From Streptomyces galbus (GTDB lineage: Bacteria; Actinomycetota; Actinomycetes; Streptomycetales; Streptomycetaceae), in NCBI RefSeq assembly GCF_005280195.1, contig NZ_SZPR01000018.1, positions 341,524-405,523 of the forward strand: DNA of 64,000 bases, written 5' to 3'. The number at the start of each line of letters is the position of its first letter. Within the stretch, counting starts at the first letter, position 1. Of the stretch, positions 11,486 through 20,841 are shown in pieces. Under the pieces are notes generated by a model. The model ran no database searches. It worked only from the letters and a program-made list of their open reading frames with translations, and was not told where the DNA came from. Made by a program: the position numbers and the translations under genes.

Positions 11486-13651
11486 GTGAGCAGCGAGAAC
11501 GGGGTCGGTGAGGGCGGTGCCGAGGGGGCGCCGCCCGAGCAGCTCGCGCTGATCCGGGAGAGCGTCCGCAAGGCCAAGGAGCCCCGGGCCAAGCCGCGCA
11601 CCTGGCGCGGGGCGGCGCTCGCCGAGCGGCTGCCCGTCGCCCGGGTCCTCGTCGACAAGGGCGTGCTCCACCTCGACCGCTACTTCGACTACGCCGTGCC
11701 CGCCGACCTCGACGCCGACGCCCAGCCCGGGGTGCGGGTGCGGGTGCGGTTCGGTGCCGGGCGCGGCCGGGTGCGCGAGGGGCGGCGCGAGGGCGGCGGC
11801 CTGATCGACGGCTTCCTGATCGAGCGGCTGCCCGAGTCCGACTACTCCGGGCCGCTCGCCGCGCTGGCCCAGGTCGTGTCGCCCGAGCGGGTGCTGAGCC
11901 CGGAGCTGCTGGGCCTCGCCCGGGCCGTCGCCGACCGCTACGCCGGGAGCCTCGCCGACGTCCTCCAGCTCGCCGTGCCCCCGCGCAACGCCCGCGCCGA
12001 GCAGCGCCCCTCGCCCGCGCCCCTGCCCCCGCCGGAGCGCCCCCAGCCCGGCTCCTGGAGCCGCTACGAGCACGGTGGGGCCTTCCTGGACGCCCTGTCC
12101 TCCGGGGCGTCGCCGCGGGCCGTGTGGAACGCCCTGCCGGGACCCGGGTGGAGCGACGAGCTGGCCCGGGCCGTCGCCGCAACCCTCGCCTCCGGGCGCG
12201 GCGCCCTCGTCGTCGTGCCGGACGGACGGTCCGCCGCGCGCGTGGACGCCGCCCTCACCGCCCTGCTCGGCGAGGGACGGCACGCGCTGCTGACCGCCGA
12301 CGCCGGGCCCGAGAAGCGCTACCGCGAATGGCTCGCCGTGCGCCGGGGCTCCGTACGGGCCGTGGTCGGGACCCGCGCCGCCATGTTCGCGCCGGTCCAG
12401 GACCTGGGGCTGGTCGCGCTGTGGGACGACGGCGACGACAGCCACAGCGAGCCGCACGCCCCCCAGCCGCACGCCCGCGACGTCCTGCTGCTGCGGGCCG
12501 CCCAGGACGGGTGCGGATTCCTGCTCGGCGGGTGGAGCTGCACGGTCGAGGCGGCCCAGCTCGTGGAGAGCGGCTGGGCCCGGCCGCTGGTCGCGGGCCG
12601 CGAGCAGGTGCGGCGCGCGGCCCCGCTCGTGCGGACCGTGGGGGACCTCGACCTCGCGCGCGACGAGGCCGCCCGCGCCGCCCGGCTGCCCACCCTCGCC
12701 TGGCAGGTCGTCCGGGACGCGCTGCGCCAGGGACCGGTGCTGGTGCAGGTGCCCCGCCGTGGCTACGTGCCGCGCACCGCCTGCGCCCGGTGCCGGGCCG
12801 CCGCGCGCTGCCGGCACTGCTCCGGGCCGCTCGAGGCGCGCGACGGGGGCGCGCTGGCCTGCGGCTGGTGCGGACGCGCGGAGACCGGCTGGAGCTGCCC
12901 GGAGTGCGGCTCCGTCCGGCTGCGCGCCCAGGTGGTGGGCGCCCGCCGCACCGCCGAGGAGCTGGGCCGGGCGTTCCCGGCCGTGCCGGTGCGCACCTCC
13001 GGGCGCGAGCACGTGCTGGACACGGTGCCCGCGGCGCCCGCCCTGGTCGTCAGCACCCCCGGGGCCGAGCCGGTGGCCGAGGGCGGGTACGCGGCCGCCC
13101 TGCTGCTGGACGGCTGGGCCATGCTCGCCCGGCCCGACCTGCGGGCCGGGGAGGACGCGCTGCGCCGCTGGATCGCCGCCGCCGCGCTGGTGCGCCCGCA
13201 GGAGGCCGGCGGGACCGTGGTGGCGCTGGCCGAGCCGACGCTGCGGCCGGTGCAGGCGCTGGTGCGCTGGGACCCGGTCGGGCACGCGGTGCGGGAGCTG
13301 GCGGAGCGGGCCGAGCTGGGCTTCCCGCCCGTGTCGCGGATGGCGGCCGTCTCGGGACCCCGGGACGCGGTCATCACGTTCCTGGACGCCGTGGAGCTGC
13401 CGGCGGAGGCCGAGGTGCTCGGACCGGTGCCGCTGTCCGTGACCCCGGCCGGAAGCCCCCGGCGCACCGGGGCGCCGCCGCCCGGGGAGCACTGGGACCG
13501 GGCCCTGGTGCGGGTGCCACCGGGGCGGGGAGCCGCGCTCGCGTCGGCCCTGAAGGCGGCGCAGGCCGCGCGGATGGCGCGGGGCGGGAGCGGCGGCGCG
13601 GGGACCGCGGAAGCCGTACGGGTACGGATCGACCCGCCGGACATCGGGTGA
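11486..13651 (+). CDS. priA: Replication restart protein PriA-like, without helicase P-loop
   Basis: A 721-residue protein of the primosomal protein N' family. The N-terminal 3'-DNA-binding domain (RVLVDKGVLHLDRYFDYAVP) is present, and eight cysteines in the pattern CARC, CRHC, CGWC, CPEC form the zinc-binding motifs near residues 430-475. The helicase Walker A (GxGKT) is absent; the equivalent stretch reads ATLASGRGALVVVPDG. This loss is known for actinobacterial PriA, which probably lacks helicase activity and acts as a loading scaffold. Start chosen at GTG 11486 from the -10 box 6 bases upstream. Confidence 0.9.
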   Translation: MSSENGVGEGGAEGAPPEQLALIRESVRKAKEPRAKPRTWRGAALAERLPVARVLVDKGVLHLDRYFDYAVPADLDADAQPGVRVRVRFGAGRGRVREGRREGGGLIDGFLIERLPESDYSGPLAALAQVVSPERVLSPELLGLARAVADRYAGSLADVLQLAVPPRNARAEQRPSPAPLPPPERPQPGSWSRYEHGGAFLDALSSGASPRAVWNALPGPGWSDELARAVAATLASGRGALVVVPDGRSAARVDAALTALLGEGRHALLTADAGPEKRYREWLAVRRGSVRAVVGTRAAMFAPVQDLGLVALWDDGDDSHSEPHAPQPHARDVLLLRAAQDGCGFLLGGWSCTVEAAQLVESGWARPLVAGREQVRRAAPLVRTVGDLDLARDEAARAARLPTLAWQVVRDALRQGPVLVQVPRRGYVPRTACARCRAAARCRHCSGPLEARDGGALACGWCGRAETGWSCPECGSVRLRAQVVGARRTAEELGRAFPAVPVRTSGREHVLDTVPAAPALVVSTPGAEPVAEGGYAAALLLDGWAMLARPDLRAGEDALRRWIAAAALVRPQEAGGTVVALAEPTLRPVQALVRWDPVGHAVRELAERAELGFPPVSRMAAVSGPRDAVITFLDAVELPAEAEVLGPVPLSVTPAGSPRRTGAPPPGEHWDRALVRVPPGRGAALASALKAAQAARMARGGSGGAGTAEAVRVRIDPPDIG

Positions 13652-13698
13652 CGGGGGCGCCGTCCGGCCGCCGGCTCCGACGGGGGCCCGGCATGCGA

Positions 13699-13727
13699 CT
13701 GCCCTCCCGGGGTGACCGAGAGGGCAG
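13699..13727. terminator. Hairpin between convergent priA and HTH gene
   Basis: An 8-bp perfect stem (CTGCCCTC at 13699-13706 with GAGGGCAG at 13720-13727) and 13-base loop, 48 bases after the priA stop and 22 bases past the stop of the opposing gene. It can serve both strands. Confidence 0.5.
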
Positions 13728-13749
13728 GGGAGGAGAGGCGGGGCGGGTG

Positions 13750-14292
13750 TCAGCCGTTGCGGGGGCCGGGGAACGCCGTCGGTCTCACCTCGTCGCGCAG
13801 GGCGGCGCTGCCGGCCGTCGGCTGCGTCGGCATCGAACGGGCCGCGGGGACGGTGGGGACCGGGGCGATGCCGGTGCCGACGTTGACCGTGCGGGTCGCC
13901 GCGGGCTCGGCGGCCCGGTCCGCGTCCGCCGCCGCCCGGTCCGCAGCGCGGCGGGCGCCGTAGCGCCGGTGCACCGCCTGCTTGGTCACGCCGAGGGCCG
14001 AGCCCACCGCGTCCCACGAGAAGCCGAGCGAACGGTCGAAGTCGACGGCCGCGGTGACCAGGGTCTCGACGCTGTCCCGCAGCTCCTGGGCCAGGCGGAC
14101 CGTCGGGGCGGGGGCGCGTCCGTAGACGACGAAGCCCGTGGAGGGGCCGGAGCGGCGGGGTCGGTAGACGTTGCCCAACTGGGCGGTGAGGGTGCGCAGT
14201 GCGTCCACCTGCCGGCGGACCCGCTCGATGTCCCGCACCAGCAAGTGCAGGCTCGCCCGGGCCTGGGCGTCGTGGGTTGCGTGGTCGGCCAT
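13750..14292 (-). CDS. Conserved hypothetical protein with helix-turn-helix
   Basis: A 180-residue protein. Residues about 1-60 form a long amphipathic helix (ASLHLLVRDIERVRRQVDALRTL). The middle (FSWDAVGSALGVTKQAVHRRYG) reads as a helix-turn-helix, followed by an Ala/Arg/Asp-rich helix and a disordered Pro-rich tail. The ATG at 14292 was chosen over the TTG 6 bases upstream because GAGAGG lies 7 bases in front of it. It is likely a DNA-binding regulator conserved in streptomycetes between priA and fmt; no target is apparent. Confidence 0.75.
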   Translation of the reverse strand: MADHATHDAQARASLHLLVRDIERVRRQVDALRTLTAQLGNVYRPRRSGPSTGFVVYGRAPAPTVRLAQELRDSVETLVTAAVDFDRSLGFSWDAVGSALGVTKQAVHRRYGARRAADRAAADADRAAEPAATRTVNVGTGIAPVPTVPAARSMPTQPTAGSAALRDEVRPTAFPGPRNG

Positions 14293-14485
14293 GAACAAGC
14301 CTCTCGAACCGGCGTGAAGAGAAGGTCAACTCCTACGTGACCAACGCGGTCAAGCTCCGCTGGTCACGCCTTGGGGGCGTATGGGCATATGCGTACGCCC
14401 CCTCGCGCGGCGCGTCGGCGGCCGGCTCCCGCCTTAGACTTGTGCGCTGCCCGCGTTCGTCCCGTCCGAGAGGTCCGTGTCCTTC

Positions 14486-15418
14486 ATGAAGCTCGTCTTC
14501 GCCGGTACCCCCGAGGTCGCCGTCCCCGCGCTGGACGCCCTGATCTCCTCCGGGCGGCACGAGGTGGCCGCCGTGGTCACGCGGCCCGACGCCCCGGCCG
14601 GGCGGGGCCGCCGGCTGGTCGCCTCGCCCGTGGCGCAGCGGGCCGAGGAGGCCGGGATCGAGGTGCTGCGGCCGGCGCGGCCGCGCGAGCCGGAGTTCCT
14701 GGAGCGGCTGCGGCAGATCGCCCCGGACTGCTGCCCCGTCGTCGCCTACGGCGCGCTGCTGCCCAAGGTCGCGCTGGACATCCCCGCGCACGGCTGGGTC
14801 AACCTGCACTTCTCGCTGCTGCCCGCCTGGCGCGGGGCCGCGCCCGTGCAGCACGCGCTGATGGCGGGCGACGAGATCACCGGCGCGTCCACCTTCCTCA
14901 TCGAGGAGGGGCTGGACTCCGGGCCCGTCTACGGCACCCTCACCGAGGAGGTCCGCCCCACGGACACGAGCGGCGACCTGCTGACCCGGCTCGCCTTCGC
15001 GGGCGCCGGGCTGCTCGTCGCCACCATGGACGGCATCGAGGACGGCACCCTGAAGGCCGTGCCGCAGCCGGCCGACGGCGTCACCCTCGCCCCGAAGATC
15101 ACCGTCGAGGACGCGAGGGTCGACTGGGCCGCGCCCGCGCTGCGGGTCGACCGGGTGGTGCGCGGCTGCACCCCCGCCCCCGGCGCCTGGACCACGTTCC
15201 GCGGCGAGCGCCTCAAGCTCATCCAGGCCAGGCCCGTGCCGGAGCGCACCGACCTCACCCCCGGGCAGCTCGCCGTCGGCAAGAACGACGTGTTCGTGGG
15301 CACCGGGTCGTACGCGGTGGAGCTGCTGTGGGTGCAGGCCCAGGGCAAGAAGCCGATGCGGGCCGCCGACTGGGCGCGGGGCGTGCGGATCACCGAGGAC
15401 GAGCGGCTGGGGGCCTGA
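14486..15418 (+). CDS. fmt: Methionyl-tRNA formyltransferase
   Basis: Fmt (310 aa) formylates initiator Met-tRNA. The N-terminal formyltransferase domain carries the N10-formyl-THF site (PDAPAGRGRRL; NLHFSLLPAWRGAAPVQHAL with the catalytic Asn-His) and the C-terminal OB-like tRNA-binding domain follows from about residue 205. ATG 14486 with GAGAGG 12 bases upstream was preferred over GTG 14477. It forms a pair with rsmB 56 bases downstream. Confidence 0.96.
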   Translation: MKLVFAGTPEVAVPALDALISSGRHEVAAVVTRPDAPAGRGRRLVASPVAQRAEEAGIEVLRPARPREPEFLERLRQIAPDCCPVVAYGALLPKVALDIPAHGWVNLHFSLLPAWRGAAPVQHALMAGDEITGASTFLIEEGLDSGPVYGTLTEEVRPTDTSGDLLTRLAFAGAGLLVATMDGIEDGTLKAVPQPADGVTLAPKITVEDARVDWAAPALRVDRVVRGCTPAPGAWTTFRGERLKLIQARPVPERTDLTPGQLAVGKNDVFVGTGSYAVELLWVQAQGKKPMRAADWARGVRITEDERLGA

Positions 15419-15474
15419 CGGCCAGCGCGTAGGCTGGGCGGACAGCCCGTTCTGCGATCCGGAGCACCTTTTTC

Positions 15475-16893
15475 GTGAGCGATCAGTCCCGCCGTCCGCA
15501 CAAGCCCGGCAAGCCCCACCGCCGCCCCCAGAAGGACCCCGTCCGCATCCTCGCCTTCGAGGCGCTGCGCGCGGTGGACGAGCGGGACGCGTACGCCAAC
15601 CTCGTGCTGCCGCCGCTGCTGCGCAAGGCCCGCGAGAAGGGCGGCTTCGACGGGCGGGACGCCGCGCTGGCCACCGAGCTGGTGTACGGCACGCTGCGGC
15701 GGCAGGGGACGTACGACGCGATCGTCGCCGCCTGTGTCGACCGGCCGTTGCGCGAGGTCGACCCGCCGGTGCTGGACGTCCTCGGGCTCGGCGTGCACCA
15801 GTTGCTCGGCACCCGGATCCCGCCGCACGCGGCGGTGTCCGCGACCGTCGAGCTGGCCCGGGTCGTGCTCGGCGACGGACGGGCCAAGTTCGTCAACGCC
15901 GTGCTGCGCAAGGTGGCCCGGCACGACCTCGACGGCTGGCTCGAGAAGGTCGCGCCGCCCTACGACGACGGCCCCGAGGACCACCTCGCCGTCGTCCACT
16001 CGCATCCCCGCTGGGTCGTCTCCGCGCTGTGGGACTCCCTGGGCGGCCCGCGCGCCGGCATCGAGGACCTGCTGGAGGCCGACAACGAGCGGCCCGAGGT
16101 CACCCTGGTCGCCCGTCCCGGCCGGTCCACGACCGAGGAACTGCTGCGCGAGGAGGCCGCGGTGGAGGGGCGCTGGTCGCCCTACGCCGTGCGGCTCACC
16201 GAGGGCGGCGAGCCCGGGGCCGTCGAGGCCGTCCGCGAGGGGCGGGCCGGCGTCCAGGACGAGGGCAGCCAGCTGGTCGCGCTCGCCCTCGCGCACGCGC
16301 CCGTGGAGGGCCGTGACGCGCTGTGGCTCGACGGGTGCGCCGGCCCCGGCGGCAAGGCCGCGCTGCTCGGCGCGCTCGCCGCCGAGCGGGGCGCGGTGCT
16401 GCTCGCCTCCGAGAAGCAGCCGCACCGGGCCGGTCTGGTGGCGCGGGCGCTCGACGGCAACCCCGGGCCCTACCAGGTCATCGCCGCCGACGGGACCCGC
16501 CCGCCGTGGCGGCCCGGCTCCTTCGACCGCGTCCTGATGGACGTCCCGTGCACCGGCCTGGGCGCGCTGCGCCGCCGCCCCGAGGCACGGTGGCGGCGCC
16601 GCCCGGAGGACCTGGACGGCTTCGCCCCGCTGCAGCGCGACCTGCTGCGCACGGCGCTGGAGTCGGTACGGGTCGGCGGCGTCGTCGGCTACGCCACGTG
16701 TTCCCCGCACCTCGCCGAGACCCGGGCCGTCGTGGCGGACGTCCTCAAGCAGTTCCCCGACACGGAACTGATCGACGCCCGCCCCCTGCTCCCCGACGTC
16801 CCGGCCCTGGGCGAGGGCCCCGATATCCAGCTCTGGCCCCACCTGCACGGCACGGACGCGATGTACCTCGCCCTGATCCGCCGCACCGGCTGA
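15475..16893 (+). CDS. rsmB: 16S rRNA (cytosine-967-C5)-methyltransferase
   Basis: RsmB/Sun-type methyltransferase (472 aa). An N-terminal NusB-like RNA-binding domain (PVRILAFEALRAVDERDAYA) precedes a Rossmann SAM-binding domain with LDGCAGPGGKA, the catalytic cysteine motif DVPCTGLGALRRRPEARW and the second cysteine in GYATCSPH. GTG start at 15475. The first about 20 residues are basic and Pro-rich. It lies directly after fmt, as in many bacteria. Confidence 0.95.
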   Translation: MSDQSRRPHKPGKPHRRPQKDPVRILAFEALRAVDERDAYANLVLPPLLRKAREKGGFDGRDAALATELVYGTLRRQGTYDAIVAACVDRPLREVDPPVLDVLGLGVHQLLGTRIPPHAAVSATVELARVVLGDGRAKFVNAVLRKVARHDLDGWLEKVAPPYDDGPEDHLAVVHSHPRWVVSALWDSLGGPRAGIEDLLEADNERPEVTLVARPGRSTTEELLREEAAVEGRWSPYAVRLTEGGEPGAVEAVREGRAGVQDEGSQLVALALAHAPVEGRDALWLDGCAGPGGKAALLGALAAERGAVLLASEKQPHRAGLVARALDGNPGPYQVIAADGTRPPWRPGSFDRVLMDVPCTGLGALRRRPEARWRRRPEDLDGFAPLQRDLLRTALESVRVGGVVGYATCSPHLAETRAVVADVLKQFPDTELIDARPLLPDVPALGEGPDIQLWPHLHGTDAMYLALIRRTG

Positions 16894-16904
16894 CCCACGC
16901 AGGA

Positions 16905-16992
16905 AGGGGCGCGGGGAACGCACGCCCGGCCACCGCCCCACCGACACCCGACCACGCACCCCCGCCCCCCAGGGGCGCGGGGAACTGCGCAC
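16905..16992 (+). repeat. Two copies of a Streptomyces intergenic repeat core
   Basis: The 15-mer AGGGGCGCGGGGAAC occurs at 16905-16919 and again at 16971-16985 (there continuing TGCGCAC), in C-rich spacer between rsmB and rpe. A third copy in reverse orientation lies at 60561-60579. The 197-base gap holds nothing else. Confidence 0.7.
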
Positions 16993-17090
16993 CCACCGCC
17001 ACCCCGGCCCACCCGCACCCGACCACACACCCCCCACCCCACGCACCCCCACCGCCCCGGCCGAGCGCAGCGACATGGCAGGCTTGGGAC

Positions 17091-17777
17091 ATGGCCGCGC
17101 AGATCAACCCCAGCATCCTGTCCGCCGACTTCGCCCGCCTCGCGGACGAGGCCAGGGCGGTCGCCGGAGCCGACTGGCTCCACGTCGACGTGATGGACAA
17201 CCACTTCGTCCCCAACCTCACCCTCGGCGTGCCGGTCGTAGAGTCCCTGGCCCGGGCGACGGACACCCCCCTGGACTGCCACCTGATGATCGAGGACCCC
17301 GATCGGTGGGCCCCCCAGTACGTCGAGGCGGGTGCCTCCTCGGTCACCTTCCACGTGGAGGCCGCCGCCGCCCCGGTGCGCCTGGCCCGCGAGATCCGCG
17401 CCAAGGGCGCCCGCGCGTCCATGGCGCTCAAGCCCGCGACGCCCATCGAACCGTTCGAGGACCTGCTGCCCGAGCTCGACATGCTGCTGATCATGACGGT
17501 CGAACCCGGCTTCGGCGGCCAGGCGTTCCTCGACATCATGCTCCCCAAGATCCGCCGCACCCGTGAGCTGATCAGCAAGCACGGCCTGCAGCTCTGGCTC
17601 CAGGTGGACGGCGGGGTGTCGGCCTCGACGATCGAGCGCTGCGCCGAGGCGGGCGCCGACGTCTTCGTCGCCGGGTCCGCGGTCTACGGCGCCGACGACC
17701 CGGCCGAGGCGGTGCGGGCGCTGCGCGCCCGGGCCGAGACCGCCACCGCCGGAGCGTCCTGGGCGTGCGACCACTGA
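17091..17777 (+). CDS. rpe: Ribulose-phosphate 3-epimerase
   Basis: Rpe (228 aa) interconverts ribulose 5-phosphate and xylulose 5-phosphate in the pentose phosphate pathway. The TIM barrel shows INPSILSADFARL, the metal histidine/aspartate motif HVDVMDNHFVPN, CHLMIEDP, MTVEPGFGGQAF and QVDGGVS, with metal-binding His and Asp residues in place. ATG 17091 has no ribosome binding site; CAGGCT 7 bases upstream may be the -10 of a leaderless mRNA. The frame extends far upstream but only as a shadow of rsmB. Confidence 0.96.
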   Translation: MAAQINPSILSADFARLADEARAVAGADWLHVDVMDNHFVPNLTLGVPVVESLARATDTPLDCHLMIEDPDRWAPQYVEAGASSVTFHVEAAAAPVRLAREIRAKGARASMALKPATPIEPFEDLLPELDMLLIMTVEPGFGGQAFLDIMLPKIRRTRELISKHGLQLWLQVDGGVSASTIERCAEAGADVFVAGSAVYGADDPAEAVRALRARAETATAGASWACDH

Positions 17778-17893
17778 GCCACAGGTACGTGAACGACTCC
17801 CATCAGGGCTGATCGACCGCGCCGGATCTGCAAGGATGAACGGCGAGTCCAGAGTGTGAACACCAGAGTGTGAACAGCAGTGAGGAGATCGCC

Positions 17894-18913
17894 GTGTCGG
17901 GTATGTCGGCGGGCCGGTCAGCCATGCGGATGGGACCCGCTGAGCTGGTGCAGGCGGCGGCCATGGCCCGCCGCTTCTACCTCGAGGGGAAGTCCAAGAT
18001 CCAGATCGCCGAGGAGTTCGGCGTCAGCCGCTTCAAGGTGGCCCGCGTTCTGGAGACGGCCCTCGAACGGGATCTCGTGCGCATCGAGATCCGTGTGCCG
18101 GCCGAGCTGGACGCCGAGCGCTCCGACGCGCTCCGCGCCCGCTACGGCCTGCGGCACGCCGTCGTGGTCGAGTCCCCGGCCGATGCCGAGGAGACGCCCG
18201 ACCCGGAGAACCTGGGGGAAGTGGCCGCCGACCTGCTCGCCGAACTGGTGAACGAGGGGGACGTACTGGGACTGGCCTGGGGCCGGTCCACCATCCACAT
18301 GGCGGCGGCGCTGGACCGGCTGCCGCCGTGCACGGTGGTGCAGCTCACGGGTGTGTACGACGCCGGGACCGCCGAGCGGGGCTCGGTCGAGGCGGTGCGC
18401 CGGGCCGCCCAGGTCTCCGGCGGCGACGCGCACCCCATCTACGCGCCGATGCTGCTGCCGGACGCGGCCACCGCGGCCGCGCTGCGCAACCAGACCGGGA
18501 TCGCCCGGGCCTTCGAGTACTTCGACAAGGTCACCGTCGCCTGTGTCTCCATCGGCTCCTGGGAGCCGGGCATCTCCACGGTGCACGACATGCTCAGCGA
18601 CGAGGAGCGGGCGCACTACGCCTCGCTCGGCGTCGCCGCGGAGATGTCGGCGCACCTGTTCGACACCGAGGGGCGGCGCGTCGGACGGGACCTGGGGGAG
18701 CGGTGCATCACGGTCAAGGCCGACCAGCTCCGCCGTATCCCCGAGGTGGTGGCGATCGCGGGCGGGCAGCGCAAGGCGGCCGCGATCGACGCGGTGCTGC
18801 GGTCGGGGCTCGTCACCAGCCTGGTGACGGACACCTCCGCGGCCGACTACCTGATGACCGCCGGGCCGACCCCCAGATCCGCGCTGAACCGCGCCGACCC
18901 CGACGGGGTCTGA
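17894..18913 (+). CDS. SorC/DeoR-type sugar-binding transcriptional regulator
   Basis: A 339-residue regulator. An N-terminal helix-turn-helix (YLEGKSKIQIAEEFGVSRFKVARVL) is followed by the SorC sugar-phosphate-binding domain, with LGLAWGRSTIHMAAAL and the C-terminal IAGGQRKAAAIDAVLRSGLVTSLVTDT. The start is GTG 17894, 6 bases after GAGGAG at 17882-17887; the in-frame GTG at 17870 lacks such a site. The likely ligand is a phosphorylated sugar. No catabolic operon is next to it, so the regulon is unknown. A terminator hairpin follows. Confidence 0.85.
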   Translation: MSGMSAGRSAMRMGPAELVQAAAMARRFYLEGKSKIQIAEEFGVSRFKVARVLETALERDLVRIEIRVPAELDAERSDALRARYGLRHAVVVESPADAEETPDPENLGEVAADLLAELVNEGDVLGLAWGRSTIHMAAALDRLPPCTVVQLTGVYDAGTAERGSVEAVRRAAQVSGGDAHPIYAPMLLPDAATAAALRNQTGIARAFEYFDKVTVACVSIGSWEPGISTVHDMLSDEERAHYASLGVAAEMSAHLFDTEGRRVGRDLGERCITVKADQLRRIPEVVAIAGGQRKAAAIDAVLRSGLVTSLVTDTSAADYLMTAGPTPRSALNRADPDGV

Positions 18914-18942
18914 CCACCGCAGCACAGCAGAACACCCGGCGA

Positions 18943-18981
18943 GGAGCCGCGGTGGCCGGGACGACCCGCCGCCGCGGCTCC
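18943..18981 (+). terminator. Terminator after the SorC-type regulator
   Basis: A 10-bp perfect stem (GGAGCCGCGG at 18943-18952, complement 18972-18981), loop 19 bases, 29 bases after the stop. Confidence 0.6.
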
Positions 18982-19146
18982 CGCGTGTGCGCCCGCCCTG
19001 GAGGATCCTCCCAACCGCCGCTGACCGGCCTGGACGTTTCGCCCGGGCACGACCGGGCGGACGTCATGGGAGAATGAAGTACGTGCTCTTTTCCCCCTGG
19101 CACACCTGTCCGGGGGTCACCTCTGATCGACTGGGATGTGCAGCAC

Positions 19147-20589
19147 GTGCGTTTCCTCAACGACATCCGGCCCGCGTACGACCTGACGTACGACGACGTC
19201 TTCATGGTGCCGAGCCGCTCCGCGGTCGGATCGCGGCAGGGCGTCGACCTCTCCGCCCCGGACGGCACCGGCACCACGATCCCGCTGGTCGTCGCCAACA
19301 TGACCGCCATCGCCGGCCGGCGCATGGCCGAGACCGTGGCCCGGCGCGGCGGCCTGGTGGTGATCCCGCAGGACATCCCGATCGACGTCGTCACCGAGGT
19401 CGTCGGCTGGGTCAAGAGCCGTCACCTGGTCCTCGACACCCCCATCGTGCTCGCCCCGCACCAGACGGTCGCCGACGCGCTGTCCCTGCTGCCCAAGCGC
19501 GCGCACAACGCGGGCGTCGTCGTCGACGCCGAGGGCCGCCCCGTCGGTGTCGTCACCGACCGGGACCTCACCGGCGTCGACCGGTTCACCCAGCTCGAGC
19601 TGGTCATGTCCAAGGACCTGCTGCTGCTCGACGCGGACATCGACCCGCGCGAGGCGTTCAACCGGCTCGACGCGGCCAACCGGCGCTACGCCCCGGCCGT
19701 CGACGCCGACGGCCGGCTGGCCGGCATCCTCACCCGCAAGGGCGCCCTGCGGGCCACGCTGTACACCCCGGCCGTCGACGCGCACGGCAAGCTGCGCATC
19801 GCGGCGGCCGTCGGCATCAACGGCGACGTGGCCGGCAAGGCCAAGCAGCTCCTCGACGCGGGCGTGGACACCCTCGTCATCGACACCGCGCACGGCCACC
19901 AGGAGTCGATGATCAGCGCCGTCCGGCTGGTGCGCGCGCTCGACCCGCAGGTGCCGATCGTCGCCGGCAACATCGTCTCCGCCGAGGGCGTCAAGGACCT
20001 GGTCGACGCGGGCGCCGACATCATCAAGGTCGGTGTGGGCCCCGGCGCCATGTGCACCACCCGCATGATGACCGGCGTCGGCCGGCCGCAGTTCTCGGCG
20101 GTCCTGGAGTGCGCCGCCGAGGCACGCAAGTACGGCAAGCACGTGTGGGCCGACGGCGGCGTGCGCCACCCCCGCGACGTGGCCATGGCCCTCGCGGCGG
20201 GCGCGTCCAACGTGATGATCGGCTCCTGGTTCGCCGGCACCTACGAGTCGCCGGGCGACCTCCAGCACGACGCCTCCGGGCGCCCCTACAAGGAGTCCTT
20301 CGGCATGGCCTCCGCGCGCGCCGTGGCCAACCGGACCTCGGAGGAGTCGGCGTACGACCGCGCCCGCAAGGCGCTGTTCGAGGAGGGCATCTCCACCTCG
20401 CGCATGTTCCTCGACCCGGCCCGCCCGGGCGTCGAGGACCTGATCGACTCGATCATCGCGGGCGTCCGCTCCTCCTGCACCTACGCCGGCGCCGCCTCCC
20501 TGGAGGAGTTCGCCGACAAGGCCGTCGTCGGCATCCAGAGCGCGGCCGGCTACGCCGAGGGCAAGCCGCTGCACGCCAGCTGGAGCTGA
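19147..20589 (+). CDS. guaB1: GuaB1-type IMP dehydrogenase-related protein, probable GMP reductase with CBS domains
   Basis: A 480-residue TIM-barrel protein of the IMPDH/GMP reductase family, with a CBS pair inserted at about residues 95-205. The catalytic loop GVGPGAMCTTRMMTGVG holds Cys303. This form is the actinobacterial GuaB1, shown in mycobacteria to be a GMP reductase (GMP to IMP, NADPH) rather than an IMP dehydrogenase. GTG 19147 (MRFLNDIRPAYDLTYDDVF) was chosen; the in-frame GTG at 19138 is also possible. It may balance purine pools or salvage guanine; function here is by family only. Confidence 0.88.
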   Translation: MRFLNDIRPAYDLTYDDVFMVPSRSAVGSRQGVDLSAPDGTGTTIPLVVANMTAIAGRRMAETVARRGGLVVIPQDIPIDVVTEVVGWVKSRHLVLDTPIVLAPHQTVADALSLLPKRAHNAGVVVDAEGRPVGVVTDRDLTGVDRFTQLELVMSKDLLLLDADIDPREAFNRLDAANRRYAPAVDADGRLAGILTRKGALRATLYTPAVDAHGKLRIAAAVGINGDVAGKAKQLLDAGVDTLVIDTAHGHQESMISAVRLVRALDPQVPIVAGNIVSAEGVKDLVDAGADIIKVGVGPGAMCTTRMMTGVGRPQFSAVLECAAEARKYGKHVWADGGVRHPRDVAMALAAGASNVMIGSWFAGTYESPGDLQHDASGRPYKESFGMASARAVANRTSEESAYDRARKALFEEGISTSRMFLDPARPGVEDLIDSIIAGVRSSCTYAGAASLEEFADKAVVGIQSAAGYAEGKPLHASWS

Positions 20590-20616
20590 TCCCGCCGCGC
20601 TGCGCGGGCCCGTGGC

Positions 20617-20697
20617 GCGCAACGCCGCCGGGGGCCCCGCGCAACGAACACGCGCCCCGCGTCGAGGAACGCAACGATCGTGCGGCGAGGCGCAAGG
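20617..20697 (+). promoter_or_regulatory. Phased array of GCGCAACG motifs upstream of the permease
   Basis: Exact copies of GCGCAACG lie at 20617 and 20639, with one-base variants at 20669 (ACGCAACG) and 20690 (GCGCAAGG). Start-to-start spacings are 22, 30 and 21 bp, close to two or three helical turns. The same motif and spacing occur before the davA-like gene at 24044-24104. They are likely binding sites of one multimeric regulator, perhaps the Lrp protein encoded at 22322. Confidence 0.65.
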
Positions 20698-20718
20698 TTG
20701 CTGCATTTCACCAGCAAC
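20697..20718 (+). promoter_or_regulatory. Inverted repeat upstream of the permease
   Basis: GTTGCTG (20697-20703) and CAGCAAC (20712-20718) form perfect 7-bp arms around an 8-base spacer. The arms continue the GCAAC theme of the adjacent array, so this may be its promoter-proximal site. A TAGGGT box follows at 20731-20736. Confidence 0.5.
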
Positions 20719-20841
20719 GCCCGGGCTCGTAGGGTTCTGGGCTGTACATAGCTCGGCGGGGACCCCGCTCGGTGGGTCCCTGCTGACGCAGGGCCGCTGC
20801 CGGTTCCCGCCGCCCGGACGGCAGCGACGAAGGAGTCATGC

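Noticed and set aside
11459..14329. A 956-codon minus-strand frame opposite priA
   Set aside because: Shadow frame with low-complexity Gly/Pro/Arg composition; priA on the + strand has all family motifs.
19138..20589. Classical IMP dehydrogenase guaB
   Set aside because: The overall form matches the GuaB1 branch, which was shown to be a GMP reductase; true GuaB is expected elsewhere.
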